A stretch of 25,575 nt of DNA from the NCBI GenBank assembly GCA_964456985.1, contig CAYWDH010000040.1:1-25575 (forward strand). The letters run 5' to 3'. Source of the stretch: WJMT01 sp964456985 (lineage in GTDB: Bacteria; Acidobacteriota; Aminicenantia; Aminicenantales; Aminicenantaceae). Below, piece after piece: positions 8,978-16,569 of this stretch; position 1 is the stretch's first letter, and every line of letters starts with the position of its first letter. Below the pieces are notes generated by a model that was not told the DNA's origin, did no database searches, and saw nothing but the letters and a program-made list of their open reading frames with translations. A program made the translations under genes and the position numbers.

Positions 8978-9197
8978 CCATGATTTTGCTGGCGATTCCT
9001 CTCCCTAGGGCTACAGAGGACCCTGTCGTGTTGTTTCTTATAAGTACAGGCCCTCTGAACATACTCCGGGAATCCAGCTCCACGATATCATCCTTATGGA
9101 TCCCTAAAGAGAAAAGTCTTCTTCGCACTTCAACTCCCCCGGATATATTGGTTATTCTTACCTGCTTTCCCCGGGGCGAATTTATTAAATTCATCAT
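8961..9197 (-). CDS. feoA: FeoA, small SH3-like partner of FeoB
   Basis: 78 residues with the FeoA (PF04023) SH3-like pattern: GKQVRITNISGGVEVRRRLFSLGIHKDDIVEL, then GPVLIRNNTTGSSVALGRGIASKIMV. FeoA is a cytoplasmic protein needed for full FeoB activity. It is first in a feoA-feoB operon and overlaps feoB by 17 bp. Tandem ATGs at 9197 and 9194 leave the start uncertain by one residue, and no clear ribosome site precedes them. TTAAAT (9216-9211) could be a -10 element about 13 bases upstream, but no convincing -35 was found. No Fur box was recognised by eye. Confidence 0.92.
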   Translation of the reverse strand: MMNLINSPRGKQVRITNISGGVEVRRRLFSLGIHKDDIVELDSRSMFRGPVLIRNNTTGSSVALGRGIASKIMVDILE

Positions 9198-9292
9198 TTG
9201 ATCTATCCATATTTAACAAAGTTAACTAGTGATGATAAAAGATGCAGGAAAAAAATTCAAGAGGTTTACTTAATAATTTGCCACAACTTTAA

Positions 9293-9321
9293 TTGACAAC
9301 CAAGCATCATATTTGTTAAAA
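9293..9321 (+). promoter_or_regulatory. secA promoter, probably leaderless
   Basis: TTGACA (9293-9298) and TTAAAA (9316-9321) are 17 bp apart. The favoured secA ATG is at 9331, nine bases past the -10 element, and no ribosome site exists in between. The transcript should start within a few bases of the ATG. Confidence 0.6.
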
Positions 9322-9330
9322 ATTATGCAA

Positions 9331-11937
9331 ATGTTCAACACACTCTTAAGCAAGATATTCGGTACAAAGACCGAACGAGACATAAAAAAACTCCGACCCT
9401 TTGTAGCGGCCGTCAATGAGCTCGAACCGAAAATTAAAAGTCTGACTGACCAGCAGCTTAAGGAAAAAACAAACGAATTCAGGAATAAAATAAGCAACGG
9501 AGCCTCTTTAGATGACATCCTCTTTGAAGCCTTTGCTGTAGTAAGGGAGACAGCAAAGAGAAAAGTCAATATGAGGCATTTTGATGTGCAAATCATAGGC
9601 GGAGTGGTTCTCCATCAGGGCAAAATAGCAGAGATGAAAACAGGAGAAGGAAAGACCCTGGTGGCCACTCTTCCAGCTTATCTTAACGCACTTGAAAAAA
9701 ATGGCAGTGTTCATATAGTCACGGTCAATGATTATCTGGCAAAAAGAGATTCGGAGTGGATGGGGCCTATTTATAAAACATTGGGCTTAGAAGTCGGTGT
9801 TATACAGCATGACATGAATGAAATCGACAGGCAAGACGCCTATGAAAGAGATATCACATACGGAACAAATAATGAATTCGGTTTTGACTATTTAAGAGAT
9901 AATATGAAATTCCGTCTTCCGGACATCGTCCAGAAAGAACATAGATACGCCATTCTTGACGAAGTCGACAGTATTCTGATAGACGAGGCAAGAACTCCTC
10001 TTATCATATCCGGTCCAACCGAAGATTCAACCTCCATATATTATAAAATCAATAACCTGGTGAAAAAGCTGAATAAATCCAATGACTACCAAATAGACGA
10101 AAAGACAAGGACAGCTGTTCTTACAGAGGAAGGAGTGGAGCACGCGGAAAAATCCCTTCAAATAGAGAACCTGTATGACATCAAAAATATGGATTTGATC
10201 CATGCTGTCAATCAAGCGCTGAAAGCGCATCATCTCTTCAAGAAAGATGTTGACTATATGATTAAAGACGGAAAAGTGGTCATTGTAGATGAATTTACAG
10301 GAAGGCTCATGCCGGGAAGGCGGTACAGTGACGGCTTACATCAGGCTTTAGAAGCAAAGGAAAACGTCCGGATCGAAGCAGAATACCAAACCCTTGCTTC
10401 CATAACATTCCAAAACTATTTCAGAATGTACGACAAACTAGCTGGCATGACCGGAACAGCGGCCACAGAAGCGGCTGAGTTCCATTCCCTATATGAACTT
10501 GACGTGGTCGAAATCCCCACTAACAAACCTCTTATCCGAAACGAACTTGATGACCTTATTTACCGTACAGCCAAAGAAAAATGGGATGCAGTGGCTAATG
10601 AGATAATAGAAAGCAACAAGAAGGGAAGGCCTGTACTAGTGGGCACAATTTCTATTGAAAAGTCTGAATATCTCAGTTCCATTCTGAATAAACAGCACAT
10701 CAAACACAATGTCCTCAACGCGAAATATCATGAATCCGAGGCTAAGATCATTGCCCAGGCAGGAAGAGTGGGTGCGGTCACTATAGCCACAAATATGGCA
10801 GGAAGAGGCGTTGACATTTTATTAGGAGGTAATCCTGAGTCCTTAGCCGAAGGCTTCTATAACAGAAAGGGGGACGAAGAAAACATTGATGAGGAGGAAA
10901 AACAGAAAGCTCTTCAAAAAGCTCTGTCCATCACGGAACCTGAAAAAGAAAAAGTAATCTCCCTGGGAGGACTCCACGTTACAGGTACAGAAAGACACGA
11001 GGCCAGAAGAATAGACAACCAATTAAGAGGAAGGTGCGGAAGACAGGGAGATCCAGGCTCATCCAGATTTTATCTTTCCCTTGAAGATGACCTTATGCGC
11101 ATCTTTGGCAGTGAAAAAATCTCAGGAATCATGACCAGAGTCGGAATGGAAGAAGGAGTTCCTATCGAACACAACATGGTCACCAAAGCCATAGAGAGGG
11201 CACAAAAACAGGTTGAGGCCCGGAACTTTTCCATCCGAAAGCATCTTCTTGAATACGATGATGTAATGAACAAACAGAGAGAATCGATTTATTCACAGAG
11301 AAAAGAAATCCTCCAAGGAAAAGATATGAAGGAATTCCTGCAGGAGATCAGACTTAATATAGTCGACTGGATAATGGATACCAACACCAGTGAAGAGAAG
11401 TCTCCGGATGACTGGAATATCGAAGGTTTTACAAGCGCCATAAAAGCTCAGTTCGGACTGGATGTCGATGAGCTGGAAATCAACTGGGAAACCATCAATT
11501 TCCAAGAACTCCATGACAAAATAATGAATGCCTTAAATGAGGTTTATGAAGAAAAAGAGAGAATAATTTCACCCGAGAGAATGAGGGAATTCGAGAGAAT
11601 CATAATGCTTCAAGTGATTGATTCTCAATGGAAAGACCACCTGCTTGCCATGGACCACTTAAAAGAAGGCATAGGCTTGAGAGGATACGGACAAAGAGAT
11701 CCTCTTGTTGAGTACAAAAGAGAAAGCTATGATATGTTTCAAGCAATGATGGATAGGATCGAAGAGGAAACACTAAAGTATCTGTTCCTCCTTCAGCCTG
11801 TTGAAAAAACAGAAATGCCGGAAAGAAAAGAACAGGAAATCTATTATAAAAAACCTCAGAGTTCCCCGACAAGACAGGGTAAAAAAGCTCGCTCTGTAAT
11901 CCCCAAGAAGAGAAAAAAGGGCAAGAGAAAAAAATAA
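9331..11937 (+). CDS. secA: Preprotein translocase ATPase SecA
   Basis: 868 residues from ATG 9331. This start is chosen because MFNTLLSKIFGTKTERDIKKLRP matches the usual SecA N-terminus; upstream in-frame TTG (9313) and ATG (9325) fall in the promoter. SecA is the motor that drives proteins through SecYEG. Visible motifs are Walker A MKTGEGKT (102-109), TVNDYLAKRD, GTNNEFGFDYLRDNM, DEVDSILIDEARTPLIISGP, the preprotein cross-linking region, GMTGTAATEAAEF, TNMAGRGVDILLGGNP and GGLHVTGTERHEARRIDNQLRGRCGRQGD. The helical scaffold and wing domains follow, to QWKDHLLAMDHLKEGIGLRGYGQRDPLVEYK. The C-terminal tail is Lys/Arg-rich (KKRKKGKRKK) and lacks the zinc-binding CxCxSGxKxKxCC element that binds SecB in many bacteria. 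It is followed 16 bp later by guaB. Confidence 0.97.
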   Translation: MFNTLLSKIFGTKTERDIKKLRPFVAAVNELEPKIKSLTDQQLKEKTNEFRNKISNGASLDDILFEAFAVVRETAKRKVNMRHFDVQIIGGVVLHQGKIAEMKTGEGKTLVATLPAYLNALEKNGSVHIVTVNDYLAKRDSEWMGPIYKTLGLEVGVIQHDMNEIDRQDAYERDITYGTNNEFGFDYLRDNMKFRLPDIVQKEHRYAILDEVDSILIDEARTPLIISGPTEDSTSIYYKINNLVKKLNKSNDYQIDEKTRTAVLTEEGVEHAEKSLQIENLYDIKNMDLIHAVNQALKAHHLFKKDVDYMIKDGKVVIVDEFTGRLMPGRRYSDGLHQALEAKENVRIEAEYQTLASITFQNYFRMYDKLAGMTGTAATEAAEFHSLYELDVVEIPTNKPLIRNELDDLIYRTAKEKWDAVANEIIESNKKGRPVLVGTISIEKSEYLSSILNKQHIKHNVLNAKYHESEAKIIAQAGRVGAVTIATNMAGRGVDILLGGNPESLAEGFYNRKGDEENIDEEEKQKALQKALSITEPEKEKVISLGGLHVTGTERHEARRIDNQLRGRCGRQGDPGSSRFYLSLEDDLMRIFGSEKISGIMTRVGMEEGVPIEHNMVTKAIERAQKQVEARNFSIRKHLLEYDDVMNKQRESIYSQRKEILQGKDMKEFLQEIRLNIVDWIMDTNTSEEKSPDDWNIEGFTSAIKAQFGLDVDELEINWETINFQELHDKIMNALNEVYEEKERIISPERMREFERIIMLQVIDSQWKDHLLAMDHLKEGIGLRGYGQRDPLVEYKRESYDMFQAMMDRIEEETLKYLFLLQPVEKTEMPERKEQEIYYKKPQSSPTRQGKKARSVIPKKRKKGKRKK

Positions 11938-11953
11938 TATAAGGAGAAAAAGA

Positions 11954-13417
11954 ATGTTTCATAAAGAAATATTAGAAGGCCTGACATTCGATGACGTGCT
12001 GATAATGCCTGCAAAGTCAAATATTCTTCCGGCTGAGGTTGATGTGACAACAAAACTGAGCCGCCATATTGATTTATCCATTCCTATAATCAGCTCTGCA
12101 ATGGACACGGTTACTGAATCCAAGATGGCTATTGCCCTGGCCCAAAACGGAGGAATCGGGATCATCCACAAAAATATGCCCATTGATAAACAGGCTGAAG
12201 AGGTAGACAAAGTCAAACGCCATGAAAGCGGAATGATCGTCAACCCAATAACCATGAAACCGCAGGATAAGATATACGAAGCTAAAGAAGTCATGAAAAA
12301 GTATCAAATCTCCGGTCTCCCCATAACAGAGGCAGATAACAAGTTAGTCGGCATCCTAACAAACAGAGATATCAGGTTTGAAACACGCCTTAATCTTCCT
12401 ATAGAAAAAGTAATGACCACGCAACTGATAACGGTTCCGCTTGGCACCTCAATAGAAGAGGCAAAAAGACTTTTCCATAAACATAAAATCGAGAAAATCC
12501 TCATGGTTGATGAGAAATTCCATCTGAAAGGATTGATAACGTACAAAGACATCCTCAAACGGATTAAATATCCCAATGCATGCAAGGACAAACTCGGACA
12601 GCTGAGAGTGGGAGCAGCCATTGGAATTGCTGAAGACACCATAGAAAGGGCCGCTGAGCTCACTCATGCAAAATGTGATGTGCTTGTGGTTGATACAGCA
12701 CACGGACATACACAGAAAGTCATGAATATGGTTAAAAAAATAAGAAATAAGTTTCAGAACGTAGAGCTTATAGCTGGCAATATAGGAACGGCAGAAGCTG
12801 CCAAAGATCTCATAAAACTCGATGTAGATGCCGTGAAAGTCGGAGTCGGTCCAGGGTCTATATGTACGACTCGAATCATATCCGGCGCTGGCATACCTCA
12901 AATAACAGCCATTGCCAATGTTTACCAGGTCACAGAAGCGCATAACATCCCGCTCATAGCAGATGGAGGAATAAAATTTTCCGGAGATATCACAAAGGCC
13001 ATAGTTGCCGGGGCTGATTCAGTCATGATAGGCAATCTTTTAGCTGGAACTGATGAATCGCCGGGAGAAGTGGTCATTTACCAGGGGCGTTCTTATAAAA
13101 TTTACAGGGGCATGGGTTCTCTAGAGGCTATGCGTGAAGGAAGGACCGGAGATAGATATTTTCAAGATACAACTAATAAAGCAAAATTAGTACCTGAAGG
13201 GATTGAAGGCCGCGTTCCTAATAAAGGAAGTGTTACTCATATAATACAGATGATGGCGGGTGGACTTAGGGCAGGAATGGGCTATGCTGGCTGCTCCGGT
13301 GTAAAGGATCTTCAGAAAAAAGCGAGATTTATTAAAATCACATCCGCAGGAATCAGGGAAAGTCATGTCCACGATGTCATCATTACCAAGGAAGCACCTA
13401 ACTACCACCTCGACTGA
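11954..13417 (+). CDS. guaB: Inosine-5'-monophosphate dehydrogenase
   Basis: 487 residues, standard length. It oxidises IMP to XMP with NAD+, the committed step of GMP synthesis. The TIM barrel is split by two CBS domains (residues ~95-205), which commonly bind adenine or guanine nucleotides for allosteric control. The catalytic loop GPGSICTTRIISGAGIPQ places the nucleophile at Cys304. The barrel also shows SSAMDTVTESKMAIALAQNGGIG near the N-terminus, IADGGIKFSGDITKAI, GADSVMIGNLLAGTDESPGE and the flap motif YRGMGSLEAM. AAGGAG lies nine bases before the ATG, an ordinary ribosome site, unlike the gene upstream. It follows secA by 16 bp and is probably co-transcribed. Its TGA is the first three bases of the repeat block that fills the space to proS. 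Confidence 0.98.
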   Translation: MFHKEILEGLTFDDVLIMPAKSNILPAEVDVTTKLSRHIDLSIPIISSAMDTVTESKMAIALAQNGGIGIIHKNMPIDKQAEEVDKVKRHESGMIVNPITMKPQDKIYEAKEVMKKYQISGLPITEADNKLVGILTNRDIRFETRLNLPIEKVMTTQLITVPLGTSIEEAKRLFHKHKIEKILMVDEKFHLKGLITYKDILKRIKYPNACKDKLGQLRVGAAIGIAEDTIERAAELTHAKCDVLVVDTAHGHTQKVMNMVKKIRNKFQNVELIAGNIGTAEAAKDLIKLDVDAVKVGVGPGSICTTRIISGAGIPQITAIANVYQVTEAHNIPLIADGGIKFSGDITKAIVAGADSVMIGNLLAGTDESPGEVVIYQGRSYKIYRGMGSLEAMREGRTGDRYFQDTTNKAKLVPEGIEGRVPNKGSVTHIIQMMAGGLRAGMGYAGCSGVKDLQKKARFIKITSAGIRESHVHDVIITKEAPNYHLD

Positions 13418-13430
13418 TCCTGGTCATTAA

Positions 13431-13557
13431 TAAAAGCTGCCGATAGCATATACATAACAAAGCAAGTTCTCTTCATTTTTTCAGTTCTATAAAAAATCCT
13501 ATAAGACAATTTCGTTTCTTGAAGTTTATACTCTTATTTTATTATCGGCAGCTTTTA
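13431..13557. repeat. 127-bp AT-rich unit bounded by perfect 15-bp inverted repeats (R3, copy 1)
   Basis: TAAAAGCTGCCGATA (13431-13445) is exactly complementary in reverse to 13543-13557. The interior is AT-rich and has no ORF. The unit abuts R2 directly. A unit of similar size with a different arm sequence abuts the other R2 copy (19499-19620). Confidence 0.7.
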
Positions 13558-13664
13558 CCCTTTGGGCGAGCCGATCTCACAGCATCTGCTTTGTTACAGG
13601 GCATTCGCGGTGAGGGACCACAGCTTCATACCCTGCGCCTCGCATCTGCAGCAACCTCGACTCG
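13558..13664 (+). repeat. Dispersed repeat R2, copy 1
   Basis: This 107-bp stretch matches the reverse complement of 19392-19498 at 96 of 107 positions by eye, without gaps. It contains CAGGG...CCCTG and TGAGG...CTTCA complementary segments, so it can fold. It is GC-richer than the flanking sequence. A 33-bp part of it reappears inverted at 13993-14025. Confidence 0.85.
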
Positions 13665-14025
13665 TAAATAACCAGAATTGGATACATGTCTCTGCCTGAA
13701 ATTCTAGATATGGCATGAGGCTATTTATTTTACATGAAAAGCGTACTCCTTAAGAAGATCAGGTGTGGCTGAAGCGATTTTGAAGATTTAGCCTTCGGAG
13801 AGCTGTGTTTGAGGGAACTCAGCGAAGCTGAGCTTCGAGTATGTCTGACCCACAGACAGGGGGAGTTACGCAGAAGCCGAGAATACAGCTCGTAGAATGG
13901 CGTTAAAAATCTTTAGCGAGCACAAGCCACATCTGAATTTCACAGATTTTATGAACAGCCTAAAGAAAATAGGTTATTCACGAGTCCAGCTGGCTGCAGA
14001 TGCGAGGCGCAGGGTATGAAGCTGT
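13620..14025. repeat. Perfect 33-bp inverted repeat enclosing R1
   Basis: Positions 13620-13652 and 13993-14025 are exact reverse complements over 33 bases. They contain part of R2 (core GCGAGGCGCAGGGTATGAAG) and enclose the R1 element. The spacing of 340 bp makes a cruciform or a long RNA stem possible. Confidence 0.85.
13692..13942 (+). repeat. Dispersed palindromic repeat R1, complete copy B
   Basis: The left part (13692-13815) aligns with 25452-25575 and the right part (13866-13940) with 1-75. The ends are inverted: GATCAGGTGTGGCT near 13758-13771 pairs with AGCCACATCTGAA near 13925-13937, and the homology continues imperfectly inward (GAAGATTTAGCC against the complement of GGCGTTAAAAATCTTT). 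Two perfect hairpins lie in the middle: CTCAGC-GAA-GCTGAG (13818-13832) and TGTCTG-ACCCA-CAGACA (13842-13858). It could be a MITE-like element or a structured RNA. No ORF is credible. Confidence 0.75.
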
Positions 14026-14053
14026 TATCGGCAGATTTTATGAATATCCTATT

Positions 14054-15496
14054 TCAGTAGGCTTTGGCAAATACGACCAAATTCCCGGCATCCTTGCCGC
14101 AGTAAACACACTTCCCTTTATCTTCTTCTGACAGAACAGCTCTTATGGTTGCTTTGGTATCTTCTTTAATATTTAGCTCACACTCAGGATTCCCGCACCA
14201 AAAGGTTCTTATAAAGCCCATCTCAGATTCCATAACTGACTTAAACTCTTGATAACTGCGGGCTTCATGGGTGTTATCTTCACGGAACTTCAAGGATCTA
14301 TCCAGCATATCCTTTTGTATATCATGAAGGATCTCACTGACCTTAATATCCAATTCTTCCTGGCTTATTACCTGTTTTTTCCCGTTATCCCGCCTTACAA
14401 GAACGGAATTATTGTTTTTGATATCCCTCGGCCCTATCTCTAATCTCAAGGGAACACCTCTCATCTCCCACTCCGAAAACTTCCATCCCGGAGTGAATTG
14501 TTCTCTGGAATCTATTTCCACTCTGAATCCCTTCCGCTCCAGTTTCTTTTTTATTTGTTCTGCAACCGGAAGGACTTCCTGCTTCCAGTCCCCTATTGAA
14601 ATAGGTATGATTATGACTTGAATAGGAGCCACCCTCGGGGGAAAACAAAGACCGGAGTCATCCCCGTGAGCCATGATCAAAGCCCCCACCATTCTCGTAG
14701 AGACACCCCAGGAAGTCTGCCACACATACCGGAGTTTTTGGTTTCTGTCCTCAAATTTGATATCAAACACCTTGGAAAAATGCTGTCCCAGAAAATGGGA
14801 AGTCCCCATTTGAAGGGCTTTTTTATCAGACATCAGGGCTTCCACACAATAGGTCGCAGAGGCTCCGGCAAATTTCTCTCTATCCGTCTTCTTTCCGGAA
14901 ATAACTGATATGGCCAGTTCTGACTCCACAAACTCTTTGTAAACGGAAAGCATCTTTAATGTCTCTTCCTCGGCTTCCTGACTTGTTTCGTGAGCTGTGT
15001 GACCTTCCTGCCATAAAAATTCTGCAGTCCGCAGAAACGGCCTCGTTACTTTTTCCCATCTCACAATATTCGCCCACTGGTTAATCAGTACCGGAAGGTC
15101 TCTATAGGAACCGATCCATTTGGAGAACATATGTCCGATTATGGCTTCTGATGTAGGTCGGACAGCCAATCTTTCCTCAAGTTCCTCTTCTCCGCCGTGC
15201 GTAACCCAAGCCACTTCCGGAGAAAAACCTTCGAGGTGTTCTGTCTCTTTTTTCAAAAGACTTTCCGGAATAAAAAGCGGGAAATAGGCGTTTTTATGGC
15301 CGGTCTCTTTAATCCTCCTATCCATCAGTTCCTGTATGTTCTCCCAGACAGCATAACCGTAGGGTCTTATCACCATCATTCCTTTCATAGGAGCATAATC
15401 AGCGAGCTCTGCTCTACGAATGACTTCAACATACCATCGGGAAAAGTCAACGCTTTTGGGTGTGATTTTTTGTACGTAACGGTTCTTTTCTTCCAT
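14054..15496 (-). CDS. proS: Prolyl-tRNA synthetase, short archaeal/eukaryotic-type (ProS type 3)
   Basis: 480 residues, the length of the type-3 enzyme, which lacks the editing insertion of the ~570-residue bacterial type. It charges tRNA-Pro with proline. The class II core shows motif 1 (GMMVIRPYGYAVWENIQELMDRRI), motif 2 (ANIVRWEKVTRPFLRTAEFLWQEGHTAH) and motif 3 (GVSTRMVGALIMAHGDDSGLCFPPRVAP). An anticodon-binding domain follows (~285-400). The C-terminal zinc-type domain has Cys pairs (CGNPEC and CVYC) and the chain ends in Tyr (AKAY), a feature reported to reach the active site in this subtype. GGAG lies five bases before the ATG. The stop codon abuts the repeat block shared with guaB. 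Confidence 0.96.
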   Translation of the reverse strand: MEEKNRYVQKITPKSVDFSRWYVEVIRRAELADYAPMKGMMVIRPYGYAVWENIQELMDRRIKETGHKNAYFPLFIPESLLKKETEHLEGFSPEVAWVTHGGEEELEERLAVRPTSEAIIGHMFSKWIGSYRDLPVLINQWANIVRWEKVTRPFLRTAEFLWQEGHTAHETSQEAEEETLKMLSVYKEFVESELAISVISGKKTDREKFAGASATYCVEALMSDKKALQMGTSHFLGQHFSKVFDIKFEDRNQKLRYVWQTSWGVSTRMVGALIMAHGDDSGLCFPPRVAPIQVIIIPISIGDWKQEVLPVAEQIKKKLERKGFRVEIDSREQFTPGWKFSEWEMRGVPLRLEIGPRDIKNNNSVLVRRDNGKKQVISQEELDIKVSEILHDIQKDMLDRSLKFREDNTHEARSYQEFKSVMESEMGFIRTFWCGNPECELNIKEDTKATIRAVLSEEDKGKCVYCGKDAGNLVVFAKAY

Positions 15497-15520
15497 TTTT
15501 TCTCCGGTTATTTTTGGGTT

Positions 15521-15549
15521 ATTCTATCCATGGTTGTAAAATTTGTCAA
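15521..15549 (-). promoter_or_regulatory. proS promoter
   Basis: On the minus strand, TTGACA (15549-15544) and TAGAAT (15526-15521) are 17 bp apart. The predicted start is near 15514, leaving a leader of about 18 nt that contains the GGAG ribosome site. Confidence 0.75.
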
Positions 15550-15689
15550 GCTAGCAACCCTAAGTAAAAAAACTGGCTTCACCTGCGTGGTTAAAAAATT
15601 CACCCCCTAAATTCATCCATAAGGGTGATTGAATTCCATAGTCTGTTATGGCATTTTATACTCAAGTTTTATCATTAAAGGAAGCGATG

Positions 15690-16049
15690 ATGACAAAAAA
15701 AACAAATACTGCCAGAAATACGGATGATTTTCTGAAAGAAAAAGGTTTTAAACTCCCTCTCTCCACTACTGTAGAAGGAATAGATAAGGCAGGAAACAAA
15801 TTTTCAGAAAAGACAATTCTTTCCTATATCAGTCCCAGTGGATCGTCATTCTGGCTGGATACTCCTGTGTCAAACGGGGTTGACCTGAGACTAATGATTG
15901 ATCTTCCTCCTAAACTTAGGGAAAACAAAGACCTCAAGATGATAATCAAAGGAAAAGTCATATTTGTTGAAAATGCAGTAGAGCAGAATGCAAAATCCCG
16001 GATATCGCTCCGTTTTGATAATAAATACATAATAGATGAGTGCAAATAA
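15690..16049 (+). CDS. PilZ-like protein with altered c-di-GMP motif (paralogue 1)
   Basis: 119 residues from ATG 15690. This start is chosen because AAGGAAG (15678-15684) is well placed and because the third paralogue also begins MTKK; ATG 15687 is the alternative. The sequence parallels the PilZ protein at 17278: LPLSTTVEG-DKAGNKFSEKT-LSYISPSGSSFWLD, then LRLMIDLPPKL, IKGKVIFVE and RISLRFDNKYI. PilZ domains bind c-di-GMP through RxxxR and [DN]xSxxG. Here the first motif reads KEKGFK (Lys in place of Arg) and the second YISPSG (Tyr in place of Asp/Asn), so binding is doubtful. It is followed six bases later by paralogue 2. The role is unknown; family members act as effectors for motility, polysaccharide or transcription control. 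Confidence 0.75.
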   Translation: MTKKTNTARNTDDFLKEKGFKLPLSTTVEGIDKAGNKFSEKTILSYISPSGSSFWLDTPVSNGVDLRLMIDLPPKLRENKDLKMIIKGKVIFVENAVEQNAKSRISLRFDNKYIIDECK

Positions 16050-16055
16050 AATATA

Positions 16056-16409
16056 ATGGAAAGTGCTTCCGCTGTAACAACCATCCATCCAAATGAAGAG
16101 GAATGTTTTTCTCTTTCTCTCACAGCTCATCTTCAGGGTTGTGATGCAACCGGTGTGAAATTTATGGAAAAAACTTCCATTAGTGAAATCAGCTCCGAAA
16201 AAGCTGTATTTGAGTTAAAAACAAGGGTTTTGATCGGAACAAAATTAAGATTATCTCTTATCGTTCCTAAGACTCTCATCCTCGGGCATCCGCTCATGCT
16301 GATAGTCACTGGAGAAGTCATAAAAGCAGAGAAGGATTCAAATAAAAAGAACGAACAAAACGTATACCTCAAATTAACCAAAAACTTCGACATTCAAAAA
16401 TTGATCTAA
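16056..16409 (+). CDS. Degenerate PilZ-like protein (paralogue 2)
   Basis: 117 residues. It shares the layout of its two neighbours: a beta-rich block (CFSLSLTAHLQGCDATGVKFMEKTSISEISSEKAVFEL), then KLRLSLIVPKTL, VTGEVIKAE and YLKLTKNF. The resemblance to PilZ rests mainly on alignment with paralogues 1 and 3. The RxxxR site is absent, and the second motif reads EISSEK, with Glu for Asp/Asn and Lys for the terminal Gly. A c-di-GMP site is therefore not expected. The start is ATG 16056, six bases after the stop of paralogue 1; no strong ribosome site is present, so coupled translation is likely. It may act as a protein-protein scaffold, but that is inference. Confidence 0.65.
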   Translation: MESASAVTTIHPNEEECFSLSLTAHLQGCDATGVKFMEKTSISEISSEKAVFELKTRVLIGTKLRLSLIVPKTLILGHPLMLIVTGEVIKAEKDSNKKNEQNVYLKLTKNFDIQKLI

Positions 16410-16480
16410 CCTGATCTATTCATAAAAAAATGGCTATGAGAATTTTCTGTTTTGTTCTCCAGGACAATTAACATCTTTCC

Positions 16481-16515
16481 TTAACCTTGACATAAATATT
16501 TCGATTGGTTAACAT
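16481..16515 (+). promoter_or_regulatory. Promoter of the LuxR-type gene with an embedded inverted repeat
   Basis: TTGACA (16487-16492) and TAACAT (16510-16515) are 17 bp apart, with a start near 16522 and a leader of about 48 nt. TTAACC (16481-16486) and GGTTAA (16507-16512) form an inverted repeat that brackets the -35 element and overlaps the -10. Another GGTTAA lies at 16551-16556. The placement suits a repressor or autoregulatory operator, but the protein that binds is unknown. Confidence 0.55.
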
Positions 16516-16569
16516 ATTCCCAAATCTATATTAAAAATCCGTTATTAAGGGGTTAAAAGAGCTCCTATT

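Larger units (their letters stand above)
13415..14056. repeat. Composite 640-bp noncoding block of nested inverted repeats between guaB and proS stops
   Basis: No credible gene lies here. The block runs from the guaB TGA to the proS stop. Its outer ends are inverted copies of one motif: TAAAAGCTGCCGATAGCA (13431-13448) against TAAAATCTGCCGATAACA on the other strand (14040-14023), 16 of 18 identical. Inside are a 127-bp unit (13431-13557), repeat R2 (13558-13664), repeat R1 (13692-13942) and a partial inverted copy of R2 (13993-14025). The motif TTTTATGAAC also recurs at 13967. It could be a composite of non-autonomous mobile elements or a structured 3'-UTR/terminator region shared by the convergent genes. 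Confidence 0.75.

Noticed and set aside
9313..9330. secA start at TTG 9313 or ATG 9325
   Set aside because: Both lie in or next to the -10 element, and the family N-terminus begins at MFNTLL (ATG 9331).
13415..14056. Integron attC sites or a CRISPR array in the repeat block
   Set aside because: No GTTRRRY/RYYYAAC core pairs, no integrase, and no short direct repeats at regular spacing.
15648..15689. PilZ paralogue 1 starting at ATG 15648
   Set aside because: It has no ribosome site, while AAGGAAG is well placed for ATG 15687/15690 and the paralogue also starts MTKK.
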